Source: Streptomyces hiroshimensis (lineage in GTDB: Bacteria; Actinomycetota; Actinomycetes; Streptomycetales; Streptomycetaceae). From it: a stretch of 64,000 nt of DNA. Both the position numbers and the translations under genes were made by a program. Numbering within the stretch: the first letter of the stretch is position 1; every line of letters starts with the position of its first letter. Below the pieces are notes generated by a model. The model searched no databases. It was not told the origin of the DNA and was given only the letters and a program-made list of their open reading frames with translations. Below are positions 8,012-15,919 of the stretch, one piece after another. The stretch lies in contig NZ_BMUT01000002.1 of NCBI RefSeq assembly GCF_014650335.1, positions 172,725 through 236,724 of the forward strand, given 5' to 3'.

Positions 8012-8494
8012 TCAGAGGCCCTCTCGCGCGAGCGCGCGCAGCGAGACGCGCTGGGCGTACCAGAGCAGGCTCACGGTGGTGGCGGACATCACGACGGCGA
8101 AGAGCAGGTGACCGGCGGCCGGGATCACCGCGAACCCGGCGAGGGTGAGGAGGAGGTGGGCGCCGAGCCGCAGGCCGAGCAGGCCGATGGCCACCTTGCG
8201 GGTGCTCTTGCCGCGCCACATCCGCTTGGCCAGCTGCAGCCGCGAGCGCAGGACGGTCAGGGACACGACGAGGTTGACGATGCCCAGGGCACCCAGCGCC
8301 CACAGGGTCCGGTGGTCGGCCTGGAAGAGGTCGTAGCCGGCGGACATCAGGCCCTCGAAGGCGAAGAACCAGACCGGCAGCGGCTTGATCGCGGCGGTGG
8401 CGGCTGCGGTGGCCGGGGCGGTGACCGGGGCAGCAACCGGGGCGGTGACCGGAGTGGCGGCGGCGGGGGCGAGCGTCATCGTGTCCATGCCCAT
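8012..8494 (-). CDS. Small integral membrane protein, unknown function
   Basis: This is a protein of about 160 residues with no recognised family. An N-terminal Pro/Ala/Thr/Val repeat of the type PVTAPVAAPVTAPA is followed by three or four hydrophobic segments (AFEGLMSAGYDLF, ALGALGIVNLVVSLTVL, AIGLLGLRLGAHLLLTLAGFAVI, LLFAVVMSATTVSLLWY) separated by a basic loop rich in Arg and Lys. The start is uncertain. The ATG at 8494 has only a weak site, and an upstream in-frame ATG at 8554 would add 20 residues with no site. It is codirectional with the small exported protein and DsbA/CcdA genes but separated from them by 57 bases. Confidence 0.65.
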   Translation of the reverse strand: MGMDTMTLAPAAATPVTAPVAAPVTAPATAAATAAIKPLPVWFFAFEGLMSAGYDLFQADHRTLWALGALGIVNLVVSLTVLRSRLQLAKRMWRGKSTRKVAIGLLGLRLGAHLLLTLAGFAVIPAAGHLLFAVVMSATTVSLLWYAQRVSLRALAREGL

Positions 8495-8584
8495 AACTCT
8501 GCCGTTCCGGCGCGCCGCCGGGCAGATTCGCCGATCACGGGTCGCCGATGACATAAGTCATCGCCGGCCGCAGCGTGCGGATAC

Positions 8585-8620
8585 GCCGAAGGCCCCCACC
8601 TGACGGTGAGGGCCTTCGGC
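8585..8620 (-). terminator. Hairpin terminator of tRNA-Lys copy 2
   Basis: GCCGAAGGCCCCCACC and GGTGAGGGCCTTCGGC make a 16-position stem with one mismatch and loop TGAC. It sits six bases downstream of the tRNA. It is almost identical to the hairpin of copy 3 at 14353-14388, so the cassette including terminator is duplicated. Confidence 0.85.
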
Positions 8621-8626
8621 TGTCTG

Positions 8627-8700
8627 TGCGCCGCCAGGGACTCGAACCCCGGACCCGCTGATTAAGAGTCAGCTGCTCTAACCAACTGAGCTAGCGGCGC
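8627..8700 (-). tRNA. tRNA-Lys (CTT), copy 2 of 3
   Basis: The body is identical to copy 1: acceptor arms GCGCCGC/GCGGCGC, anticodon CTT, discriminator A and no encoded CCA. The 3' flank matches copy 3 closely while the 5' flank has diverged, so these are paralogous cassettes rather than one polycistronic array. Confidence 0.97.
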
Positions 8701-8794
8701 CTGCTGACGAGATAAATATACCTGGTCCGCAGGGGTGCTCTCGACCGCCTTTCCCTCCGGCTCTCCTCTCCGGCCCTCCCGGCCCTCCCCGTCC

Positions 8795-9553
8795 TCACAG
8801 AGCCATCGACAGCATCAGGGGTGCGGCCCTCCGGTTCAGCGTCTCCGCGGCCTGCCGCAGCCGGTGGGCGTGGGCCAGCGGAAGCGAGAGGGCGAGGCAG
8901 CCGACGGCGCTGCCCGCGGTGACCGGGACGGCCGCGCAGACCGTGCCGACGGCGTACTCCTGGAGATCGAGGACGGGGACGGTCGCGGGCTGCCGCTCCA
9001 GGGTGCTGAGGAGCACCTTCTCGCTGGTGATCGTCCGGGAGGTGAGCCGGGCGGCCCGGTGGCGCGAGAGGTGGTCGCGGCGGTCGTCGTGGTCGAGCTG
9101 GGTGAGCAGGCACTTGCCGACGGCGCTGGCGTGGGCGGCGGAGCGGAAGTCGACCCACTCGTTGACCCGCGGCGTATGCGGAGCGTCCGCGACCTGCGTG
9201 ATCCTGACCTCGCCGTCGATGTAGCGGCTCAGGTACACGGCCGCGCCGAGCGAATCGCGCAGCTCGGTCAGCGACTGCTGCAGTTTGTGGCTCAGGGCGG
9301 CGCTGCGGTCGCCGCCGGAGCTGAGCAGGACGAGTGCGTCACCCGTGACGTACCCGCCGTCGCCGGTGCGCTGTACGTAGTCCTCGCGGCGGAGCATCGG
9401 CAGGAGGTGGGCGAGATGGGCGGCGGGCAGCCCGGTCTCGCGTGCGATCTGGGCCGTGGTCACCCCGCCGGAGTGCCGGGCGACGGCCTCGAGCACCCGC
9501 AGGGCGTACTGCACCGAGTGGAACGGTGCGGTCGGGTCGGGCTTGAGCGCCAC
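8795..9553 (-). CDS. IclR-family transcriptional regulator
   Basis: This is a DNA-binding regulator of 252 residues. An N-terminal winged helix-turn-helix (HSVQYALRVLEAVARHSGGVTTAQIARETGLPAAHL region, residues 12-60) is followed by an IclR effector domain with the typical SAAHASAVGKCLLTQL segment and a C-terminal VPVTAGSAVGCLALSLP stretch. A GTG start follows GGGGGAG. It is transcribed away from a luciferase-like monooxygenase gene, and a 12-base palindrome lies in the gap, so it probably controls that gene and itself. The effector cannot be predicted. Confidence 0.9.
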   Translation of the reverse strand: MALKPDPTAPFHSVQYALRVLEAVARHSGGVTTAQIARETGLPAAHLAHLLPMLRREDYVQRTGDGGYVTGDALVLLSSGGDRSAALSHKLQQSLTELRDSLGAAVYLSRYIDGEVRITQVADAPHTPRVNEWVDFRSAAHASAVGKCLLTQLDHDDRRDHLSRHRAARLTSRTITSEKVLLSTLERQPATVPVLDLQEYAVGTVCAAVPVTAGSAVGCLALSLPLAHAHRLRQAAETLNRRAAPLMLSMAL

Positions 9554-9637
9554 GGTCTCCCCCTACGGGCTTCCGGCGAGTGTCCCGCCGACCACGATAA
9601 CGGCGAAACGTATCGCGAGCAGGGGGTGTTGGCGGGT

Positions 9638-9649
9638 CGGCATATGCCG
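9638..9649. promoter_or_regulatory. Palindrome in IclR/monooxygenase divergent region
   Basis: CGGCATATGCCG is a perfect 12-base palindrome. It lies 85 bases upstream of the IclR start and 177 bases upstream of the monooxygenase start. It is the best operator candidate in this gap for the neighbouring IclR regulator. The link is positional only. Confidence 0.45.
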
Positions 9650-9773
9650 CTGCCATGCCGGACGGTGCGCGCCTGCGACAGGCGCGGGGGAATAACCGGA
9701 GACGAACTCCGGCTGCCCCTTTCGGCCGGTCGCAGCGGACCGGCTCCCGGCGCGTGCCGCACAGCGCGCCGCG

Positions 9774-9803
9774 GACGATGCAGACGATGACGATGCAGAC
9801 GAT
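9774..9803 (+). repeat. 15-bp perfect tandem duplication before monooxygenase gene
   Basis: Two adjacent identical copies of GACGATGCAGACGAT (9774-9788 and 9789-9803) lie just before the ribosome site AGGAAGG of the downstream gene. They fall in the presumed leader and could be a recent slippage event or tandem regulatory sites. Confidence 0.8.
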
Positions 9804-9826
9804 CAGGAACAGGAAGGCGGACCACC

Positions 9827-10915
9827 GTGCCCGACGCGCAGGACGACTTCATCCGGGGGCAGGCCCCGGGCAGCGCCCCCGTTCCCCTGTCCGTACTGGA
9901 CCTGGCGACCGTCGGCGCAGGACGGACCGCCCGGCAGGCCCTCGCCACCACCGTCGACATGGCCCGCCTGGCCGAGCGCCGCGGCTACCACCGCTTCTGG
10001 GTCGCCGAGCACCACTCGATGCCGGCCATCGCGAGCTCCGCCCCGGCCGTCGTCCTCGCCCACCTCGCCGCCCACACCGAGCGCATCCGCCTCGGCTCCG
10101 GCGGGGTGATGCTGCCCAACCACGCGCCGTTGGTGATAGCCGAGCAGTTCGGCACCCTGGAGGCCTTCGCCCCCGGGCGCGTGGACCTCGGCCTCGGGCG
10201 CGCCCCGGGCACGGACGGTGCCACCGCCGCCGCGCTGCGCCGCACCGACCGGCTGAGCGAGGGCGCGGAAGAGTTCCCGCAGCAGCTGGCCGAGCTCATC
10301 CGCTTCCTCGACGACGACTTCCCCGACGGCCACCGCTACGCCGGGATCCACGCCGTGCCCGGCCCGGTCCAGGGCCGTGTCCCCGGCGGGGTGCAGCGCG
10401 CCGACCGCCCCTCGATCTGGCTGCTCGGCTCCTCCGGCTTCAGCGCGCGGCTCGCGGGCGCGCTCGGCCTGCCCTTCTCCTTCGCGCACCACTTCTCCTC
10501 CGGCAACACGCTCGCCGCGCTGGAGCTCTACCGCGAGTGCTTCCGGCCGTCCTCGGTCCTCGACCGCCCGTACGCCAAGATCGGCGTGCAGGCGTTCGCG
10601 GCGGAGGACGCGGGCGAGGCCCGCCGGCAGGTGCTCACCGGGGCGCTGTCGATGCTGCGGGTGCGCACGGGGCGGCCGGGGCTCGTACCGACGCCCGAGG
10701 AGGCGGCGTCGTACGACTTCAGCCCGGCGGAGCGGGAGTTCGTCGACAGCCGGATCGCCAATGTGGTGCACGGCACGCCCGAGGTGGTCAAGGAGGGCCT
10801 GAACCACCTGGCGAAGACGACCGGCGTCGACGAACTGATGATCACCACGAACGCGCACGGTGCGGAGGCGCGGCTGCGCAGCTACGAGTTGATTGCGGAC
10901 GCGTACGGCATGTGA
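9827..10915 (+). CDS. LLM-class flavin-dependent oxidoreductase
   Basis: This is a bacterial-luciferase-like monooxygenase or F420/FMN oxidoreductase of 362 residues with a TIM-barrel fold. It opens with [13 protein letters not shown], then [27 protein letters not shown], the flavin-site segment typical of the class, and [32 protein letters not shown] is a second signature. A GTG start follows AGGAAGG with 11-base spacing. The substrate is unknown. It is divergent from an IclR regulator, the likely controller, and converges with cdgA. Confidence 0.9.
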   Translation: MPDAQDDFIRGQAPGSAPVPLSVLDLATVGAGRTARQALATTVDMARLAERRGYHRFWVAEHHSMPAIASSAPAVVLAHLAAHTERIRLGSGGVMLPNHAPLVIAEQFGTLEAFAPGRVDLGLGRAPGTDGATAAALRRTDRLSEGAEEFPQQLAELIRFLDDDFPDGHRYAGIHAVPGPVQGRVPGGVQRADRPSIWLLGSSGFSARLAGALGLPFSFAHHFSSGNTLAALELYRECFRPSSVLDRPYAKIGVQAFAAEDAGEARRQVLTGALSMLRVRTGRPGLVPTPEEAASYDFSPAEREFVDSRIANVVHGTPEVVKEGLNHLAKTTGVDELMITTNAHGAEARLRSYELIADAYGM

Positions 10916-10942
10916 GCGGGGCTCCGCCCCGGGGCGGGGGTG

Positions 10943-12700
10943 CTACGGGCGCACCCCCGTCGTCAGCAGAGATGAGATCGAGTCCGCCGGCACGGGGCGG
11001 GAGTAGAACCAGCCCTGTCCCGTGTCGCAGCCGATGCGCCCCAGCCGTTCCGCCTGCTCCGCGCTCTCCACGCACTCCGCCGTCACCGTGATCCCCAGCC
11101 GGTGCGCGAGCTGCACGAGGGCTTCGACGATCGTCTCGTCGGCGGGGTTCGGCGGCTCCCCGGAGCGGAAGCCGCGGACGAAGGAGCCGTCGAGTTTGAG
11201 CGTGGAGACCGGCAGCCGGCTGAGGTAGGCGAGGTTGGAGTAGCCCGTGCCGAAGTCGTCGATGGCGATGGCCACGCCCATGTCGCTGAGCTGGCGCAGC
11301 TGCTGCAGCGGCCGGCCGGCCGAGCCCATCACGGCCGATTCGGTGAGCTCCAGTTGCAGCAGCCGGGGCGGCAGCCCCGTCTCGGCGAGGATCGCGGCCA
11401 CGTCGGAGACCAGGTCGGAGTCCCACACCTGCCGCACCGCGACGTTGACGCTGACGACGATCGGCTCCGCGGGGTGTGCGAGCTGCCAGCGCCGTGCCTG
11501 GCGGCAGGCGGTCGCGAGCACCCAGCGGCCCAGGGGGACGATTGCGCCGGTCTCCTCGGCGAGGCCGATGAACCGATTCGGCGCGAGCATCCCGAACTGC
11601 GGGTGGCGCCAGCGGACCAGCGCCTCCACGCCCCGGACGACCCCGTCGCCCAGCCCCACCAACGGCTGGTATTGCAGGACGAATTCGCCGCGCTCGACCG
11701 CGGGCCGCAGCGTGCTGGACAGGGCCTGGCGGGTCATCCGGTGGGCGTTGCGCTCGGGGTCGAAGAGCGTCCAGCGGGCCTTGCCGTCGGCCTTCGCCCA
11801 GTAGAGCGTGGTGTCCGCGGCCTGCATCAGCTCGGTGGCGTGGGTGCCGGCCGCGGGGCGCTCCACGACGCCGATGCTCGCCGAGACCGACAGCTGCTGC
11901 CCGGCCACCTCGAACGGCCGCTGGAGCCCGTCCTGGATGCAGGCGGCGAGCTCGACGAGATGTTCGGTGCCCTCGGACTCCTCCACCAGCAGCGCGAACT
12001 CATCGCCCCCGAGCCGGGCCACGAGGTGCCCGCCGGGCGCCGCGCACTCGCTCAGCCGCCGGGCCACCGCGCCCAGCAGCCGGTCCCCGGCCCGGTGGCC
12101 GAGGGTGTCGTTGATGGCCTTGAAGCCGTCGAGGTCCAGATAGCAGACCCCGATCCGGCCCGTTCCGCCCCGGGCGGCGGAGGCCGTGGCCAGCGCGGCG
12201 GTCAGCCGCTCGAAGAACAGGCTGCGGTTGGGCAGCCGGGTGACGGGGTCGTGCATCCGCAGGTGCCGCAACCGGGCGCGCAGGTCGCGCCGGTCGCTGA
12301 TGTCGGCGACGGACAGCAGGGTGTCGCAGCTGTCGGGGAGCGGGGTGACGATCACCTCGGCCCAGACCCCCTGGCCACCGGTGTGCTTCAGCCGCCGGGT
12401 GCAGTGCAGCCGGTCGCGGCGCCCGAGCAGCACTTCGCGGTACGCGCTCCAGGTGCGCGAGTCCTCACGCAGGCCGGTGAACTCGGCGGCCGGGGCGTCG
12501 GCGAGCCGGGCCGGATCGGTGCCCAGCAGCGCCCCGAGCGCATGGTTGGCGGTACGCACCAGGCCGTCGCGGCCGACCACGGCCATGGCGAGCTGCGCGG
12601 CATTGAACGCGGCACGAAAATCACTGGATTCATTACGTTGCGTGACGACTGTAGGCGTTGGGCAGGGCACGCCGCCCTGGCCATCGAGGGTTCCGCTCAC
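10943..12700 (-). CDS. cdgA: CdgA: PAS-GGDEF-EAL cyclic-di-GMP enzyme
   Basis: This is a composite c-di-GMP synthase/phosphodiesterase that helps set the BldD ligand pool controlling Streptomyces development. From the GTG at 12700 it has 585 residues: PAS domain about 25-135, GGDEF at 231-235 (RLGGDEFALL, intact), EAL at 359-361 with VSVNVAVRQ, LELTESAV, IDDFGTGYSNL, LKLDGSF and VTAECVES, all catalytic positions present. No RxxD inhibitory site precedes GGDEF. The start has GGGAG six bases upstream; longer in-frame starts at 12751 and 12898 exist but have poor sites. The symbol rests on domain order and on gene neighbourhood remembered from S. coelicolor. A BldD-type box lies 263 bases upstream. 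Confidence 0.88.
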   Translation of the reverse strand: MSGTLDGQGGVPCPTPTVVTQRNESSDFRAAFNAAQLAMAVVGRDGLVRTANHALGALLGTDPARLADAPAAEFTGLREDSRTWSAYREVLLGRRDRLHCTRRLKHTGGQGVWAEVIVTPLPDSCDTLLSVADISDRRDLRARLRHLRMHDPVTRLPNRSLFFERLTAALATASAARGGTGRIGVCYLDLDGFKAINDTLGHRAGDRLLGAVARRLSECAAPGGHLVARLGGDEFALLVEESEGTEHLVELAACIQDGLQRPFEVAGQQLSVSASIGVVERPAAGTHATELMQAADTTLYWAKADGKARWTLFDPERNAHRMTRQALSSTLRPAVERGEFVLQYQPLVGLGDGVVRGVEALVRWRHPQFGMLAPNRFIGLAEETGAIVPLGRWVLATACRQARRWQLAHPAEPIVVSVNVAVRQVWDSDLVSDVAAILAETGLPPRLLQLELTESAVMGSAGRPLQQLRQLSDMGVAIAIDDFGTGYSNLAYLSRLPVSTLKLDGSFVRGFRSGEPPNPADETIVEALVQLAHRLGITVTAECVESAEQAERLGRIGCDTGQGWFYSRPVPADSISSLLTTGVRP

Positions 12701-12962
12701 CGCTCGCTCCCGCAAGGCATTCGTTCCGCACTGGTTTCGTATGGGTCTCATGGATCTCGTACGCGTGTCCGAACGGGCGGCGGGAGGCCGTCCGTCCGGG
12801 GTATCCGTGCTGGAAATGTGGCGATCATAGAGCCCGCGAGAGGACCGTTCCAGCGGTCCTTCCGCGAGAGGCCGGGCCGCGGCCCCCGGGGTGTCCACTT
12901 CTGCACGACCGTGCGCGCTCGTGCCTGAGGCTGTTGTGCCACACCATCTCGATTGACCATCA

Positions 12963-12977
12963 GTGACTGAGTGTGAT
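12963..12977. promoter_or_regulatory. BldD-type box in the cdgA/protease divergent region
   Basis: GTGACTGAGTGTGAT fits the BldD consensus nTnACnC(A/T)GnGTnAn (from memory) at eight of nine defined positions, with G instead of C at position 7. A lone half-site-like AGTCACT follows at 12996-13002. The 386-base stretch 12701-13086 separates cdgA from the M6-type protease gene and holds no gene I can support. BldD control of cdgA is known in S. coelicolor. Confidence 0.6.
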
Positions 12978-13086
12978 GTACCCAGAAGTCGGCCTAGTCA
13001 CTCGACCGGAGCAGCGGAATAGGGCATAACACCATAAATCCACCGAGGGTGGATGAGGTGTCCCGAATCCGTCCCGGGAGGTCGAC

Positions 13087-14331
13087 GTGGTGCGTCCGCA
13101 GACACCCATGGGAGTGGACCGGCCGCGGCCGCTGCGCCGCGTCGGGGCCGTCCTCACCGTCCTGTGCGCCATCGCGGCGACCACCCTCGTCGCCGTCCCC
13201 GCCCAGGCCGTGGGGCCCGGCGGGCCCTGCGCGCTCCCGCGCAGCCAGGCCCACCACTCCGAAGGGCTCGACAGCTGGAACCCTGCCTACCCACGGCCCG
13301 TCGGGCGGCTCGACGCCGTCATGATCTTCCTGTCCTTCCCTGACTCCAGGCCCGCGGTGACCCCGGAGAAGCTCGCGGCCGACCACTTCCCCGCCACCAG
13401 CCGCTTCTTCGAACGGGCCTCCTACGGAAGGTTCTCCCTGCGCGCCCACCCGGTGAAGCGGTGGGTCAGGATGCCCCGGTCCGCCACCTCGTACCGGATA
13501 CAGCGCGACTGGGACGGCGACCGGCGCTCCGACTACCTGCGCGACGCCGTCGCCGCGGCCGACCCCGGCGTGGACTTCAGCCGCTACGACCTCGTCTACC
13601 TCGTCGCCGACCCCGACGCCCCCGGCGTCGACTCCGATGCGACCAAGGTCGTCAACCTCGACCGCCCGCTGCAGGCCGACGGCACGCAGCTGCGCCGCAT
13701 CGTCACCGTCTTCGAGCACCACCCGCCCGACCGCAACGTCCTCGCCCACGAGACCGGGCACGTCCTGGACCTGCCCGACCTCTACCACCGGCCCACCGAC
13801 GGCAAGGGCGACTGGGACACCCACGTCGGCGACTGGGACCTCATGGGCAGCCAGTTCGGGCTCGCCTCCGACCCGTTCGGCTGGCACAAGTGGAAACTCG
13901 GCTGGCTCACGCCGGCCCAGGTCGCCTGTGCCCGCGGCCCCAGCGGCGCCCTCTACACCCTCCAGCCGCTGGAGACGCCGATGCAGCCGGGCGGCGACGG
14001 CCGCACCCGCCTGGTCGTCATCCGTACGGGTACCACCACGGCCCTCGTCGTGGAGGCGCGCTCCGCCTCCGGCAACGACAGCGGCGCCTGCACCGAGGGC
14101 GTCCTCGTCTACCGGGTGCACAGCGACACCGCCTCGGGCAGCGGTCCGGTGCAGGTGCTCGACGGGCACCCGGGCCACCAGGCCTGCTGGGGCGAGTCCG
14201 TCTACCCGCCGCTGGCCGATGCGCCGCTGGGCGTGGGGGAGTCCCTCGCCTCGGAGACCGACGGGGTGCGGGTGACCGTACGGGGGAGGACGGCCGGCGG
14301 GTCCTGGACCGTCGGGGTGACCCGGGCGTAG
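13087..14331 (+). CDS. Secreted M6-like metalloprotease
   Basis: This is an extracellular zinc peptidase of 414 residues. A GTG start follows GGGAGG. The signal peptide runs to about residue 41 (LVAVPAQA). The zinc motif is HETGH at 221-225 in VLAHETGHVLDLPDLY, followed by the Met-containing GDWDLMGSQFG turn that is typical of metzincin-like M6 enzymes. A C-terminal beta-rich region (about 280-414) contains paired Cys. It resembles immune-inhibitor-A-type M6 domain proteins but is much shorter. It is divergent from cdgA across a region with a BldD-type box, so it may be developmentally controlled. Confidence 0.85.
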   Translation: MVRPQTPMGVDRPRPLRRVGAVLTVLCAIAATTLVAVPAQAVGPGGPCALPRSQAHHSEGLDSWNPAYPRPVGRLDAVMIFLSFPDSRPAVTPEKLAADHFPATSRFFERASYGRFSLRAHPVKRWVRMPRSATSYRIQRDWDGDRRSDYLRDAVAAADPGVDFSRYDLVYLVADPDAPGVDSDATKVVNLDRPLQADGTQLRRIVTVFEHHPPDRNVLAHETGHVLDLPDLYHRPTDGKGDWDTHVGDWDLMGSQFGLASDPFGWHKWKLGWLTPAQVACARGPSGALYTLQPLETPMQPGGDGRTRLVVIRTGTTTALVVEARSASGNDSGACTEGVLVYRVHSDTASGSGPVQVLDGHPGHQACWGESVYPPLADAPLGVGESLASETDGVRVTVRGRTAGGSWTVGVTRA

Positions 14332-14352
14332 GACGCGCACCCCCGCATACAC

Positions 14353-14388
14353 GCCGAAGGCCCTCACCTGACGGTGAGGGCCTTCGGC
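14353..14388. terminator. Perfect hairpin, tRNA-Lys copy 3 and protease gene
   Basis: GCCGAAGGCCCTCACC and GGTGAGGGCCTTCGGC pair over 16 bases without a mismatch, with loop TGAC. It lies between the protease stop (14331) and the tRNA 3' end (14395), which converge, so it may serve both. Confidence 0.85.
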
Positions 14389-14394
14389 TGTCTG

Positions 14395-14468
14395 TGCGCC
14401 GCCAGGGACTCGAACCCCGGACCCGCTGATTAAGAGTCAGCTGCTCTAACCAACTGAGCTAGCGGCGC
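14395..14468 (-). tRNA. tRNA-Lys (CTT), copy 3 of 3
   Basis: The body is identical to copies 1 and 2. The 5' flank matches that of copy 1 (CTGCTGACAGAGAA type), while the 3' flank and terminator match copy 2. All three genes point the same way and lie 5.0 to 5.7 kb apart, with protein genes between. Confidence 0.97.
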
Positions 14469-14571
14469 CTGCTGACAGAGAAGACTCTAGCACCCTGATC
14501 GGGTGGAACGAAAATCCGCATGTTTCAGCGGGCTGCGAGGGCGCTCGTGCAGGTCAGCGGGGTGGCCCGGG

Positions 14572-15246
14572 TCACAGGGCGGGTTCGGGGGCGACCTTGG
14601 AGGAGAGCTTGGGGGAGAGGTTTGCAGAGCGCTGTCCCGCCCGGGCGGGGGGCTCGGCGAGCGGCGCGCCGGCCGCCGCGCGGGCCACCCGCACACAGGC
14701 CCACAGCAGCGCCTCGGCGTCCGGCAGCCACGGATGGCGCACCTCGGGGGCGACCACCCAGCGGGAGACGGGCGGCGCGGGCTCCTCCGGGCCGGAGGGG
14801 TAGAGCGGCGGGACGGTCACGGCGTCGCCCGTGCCGTGGCACAGCAGCGGCGGCATCGCGCGCGCCCACTCCTCCCAGCCGAGCAGCGCGGGCAGGCGCT
14901 GGGCCGTGCCGGGGGCCGCGAACAGCTGCAGCCGGCCGCGCTGGGCGGCGACCGGCCCGGAGCCCGGCCCCTTCTCCCATAACCGGTCCAGCACCCGGCG
15001 GCCGAACAGGTCGGGGGCGCTGACCACGTCGAAGGCGACGCCGCAGGGCAGCACCACCGGACTGGCCGGGCAGTCGATCCACAAGGCGTGCACGCTGCGG
15101 GGGAAGGGGCTGGCCGAGGCGAGCCAGTCCGCCCCGGCGAGCGTGACGTGGGCGGAGCGGGGCAGCCGGGAGGGGGTGCCGGGAGCGCCGGGGCGCAGGG
15201 AGAAGGGATCGCGCGGGTCGTACTGCCGAGAGGTCATGGCGCCCAT
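14572..15246 (-). CDS. Primase/polymerase-domain-like protein
   Basis: The product is a 224-residue protein resembling Streptomyces proteins annotated as bifunctional DNA primase/polymerase N-terminal domain. Visible features are SVHALWIDCPASPVVLPCGVAFDVV, which looks like the prim-pol core strand with an acidic turn, and SRWVVAPEVRHPWLPDAEALL near the end. The usual pair of metal-binding acids is not clear, so activity is doubtful. The first ATG (15246) and one nine bases downstream (15237) both have weak ribosome sites. The C-terminus is a low-complexity Ala/Pro/Ser tail. No helicase or replication partner lies next to it. Confidence 0.6.
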   Translation of the reverse strand: MGAMTSRQYDPRDPFSLRPGAPGTPSRLPRSAHVTLAGADWLASASPFPRSVHALWIDCPASPVVLPCGVAFDVVSAPDLFGRRVLDRLWEKGPGSGPVAAQRGRLQLFAAPGTAQRLPALLGWEEWARAMPPLLCHGTGDAVTVPPLYPSGPEEPAPPVSRWVVAPEVRHPWLPDAEALLWACVRVARAAAGAPLAEPPARAGQRSANLSPKLSSKVAPEPAL

Positions 15247-15336
15247 GCTGGGCGGTGCGGGCGCTGCGGAATCCGGTAGTTGCGGAAGTCGGGACAGGGC
15301 GGGGTGCGGTGCGCTATTTTTCGCGCCGCATATGCC

Positions 15337-15366
15337 AACGGCCCATGGTCTCCGCCATGGGCCGTT
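15337..15366. terminator. Hairpin terminator
   Basis: AACGGCCCATGG (15337-15348) pairs perfectly with CCATGGGCCGTT (15355-15366) around a six-base loop. It lies downstream of the small leftward gene that ends at 15456. Confidence 0.65.
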
Positions 15367-15455
15367 CCGGTCGCCCGGGGTGGCCGGGGTGCCGGGGTCG
15401 TTCGGGGTGCACGGTGCCGCGGGGCCGGGGTGCGGCGCGCGTCACGGCACGCGGG

Positions 15456-15824
15456 TCACTCGCCGGTCCGGCTGCCGCGCAGCAGATCGCGGCCGAACTC
15501 GACCATCTTCTTCGCGTAGTCCTCGCTCCACTCGGCGCGCTCGGCGATCACGGCGGTGGTCAGCCGGTCGAACCGCCGGGGGTCGGCGAGCTGCGCCGCC
15601 GCCACCGCCTGGTACTCGGTCGCCCGGTCGGCTGCGGCGCGGAACGCCAGCGCGAGCTCCGTGGAGCGCGTGAGCAGCTCGCGGGGGTCCTCGATCGACT
15701 CCAGGTCGAAGAAGTGCTCGGGGTCGGCGACCGCCTCCGGGGGCTCGAAGAGCAGCTGCGCAGGCTTCAGGCGGCGCGGTCGCTCGGTCGGGCCCGCGTC
15801 GGGAGCCGACTGCGGCTCGGACAT
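15456..15824 (-). CDS. Small acidic/charged protein, unknown function
   Basis: The product is a 122-residue cytoplasmic protein with no family I can name. It begins MSEPQSAPDAG and has a helical, charged body (FEPPEAVADPEHFFDLESI, SEDYAKKMVEFGRDLLRG) without membrane segments or Cys. The start at 15824 is chosen because GGAGGT ends seven bases before it; an ATG at 15830 directly abuts the site. It is followed by a hairpin and lies downstream of the GH1/ABC operon in the same direction with 95 bases between. Confidence 0.7.
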   Translation of the reverse strand: MSEPQSAPDAGPTERPRRLKPAQLLFEPPEAVADPEHFFDLESIEDPRELLTRSTELALAFRAAADRATEYQAVAAAQLADPRRFDRLTTAVIAERAEWSEDYAKKMVEFGRDLLRGSRTGE

Positions 15825-15919
15825 GTACATACCTCCAGGATCGTCTGCACCGCCATCCATTGTCCTGCGCGACGCAAGGGCGCCCCCCCCCCGGCGGCCG
15901 TCCCCGATCCCGCTACCGG

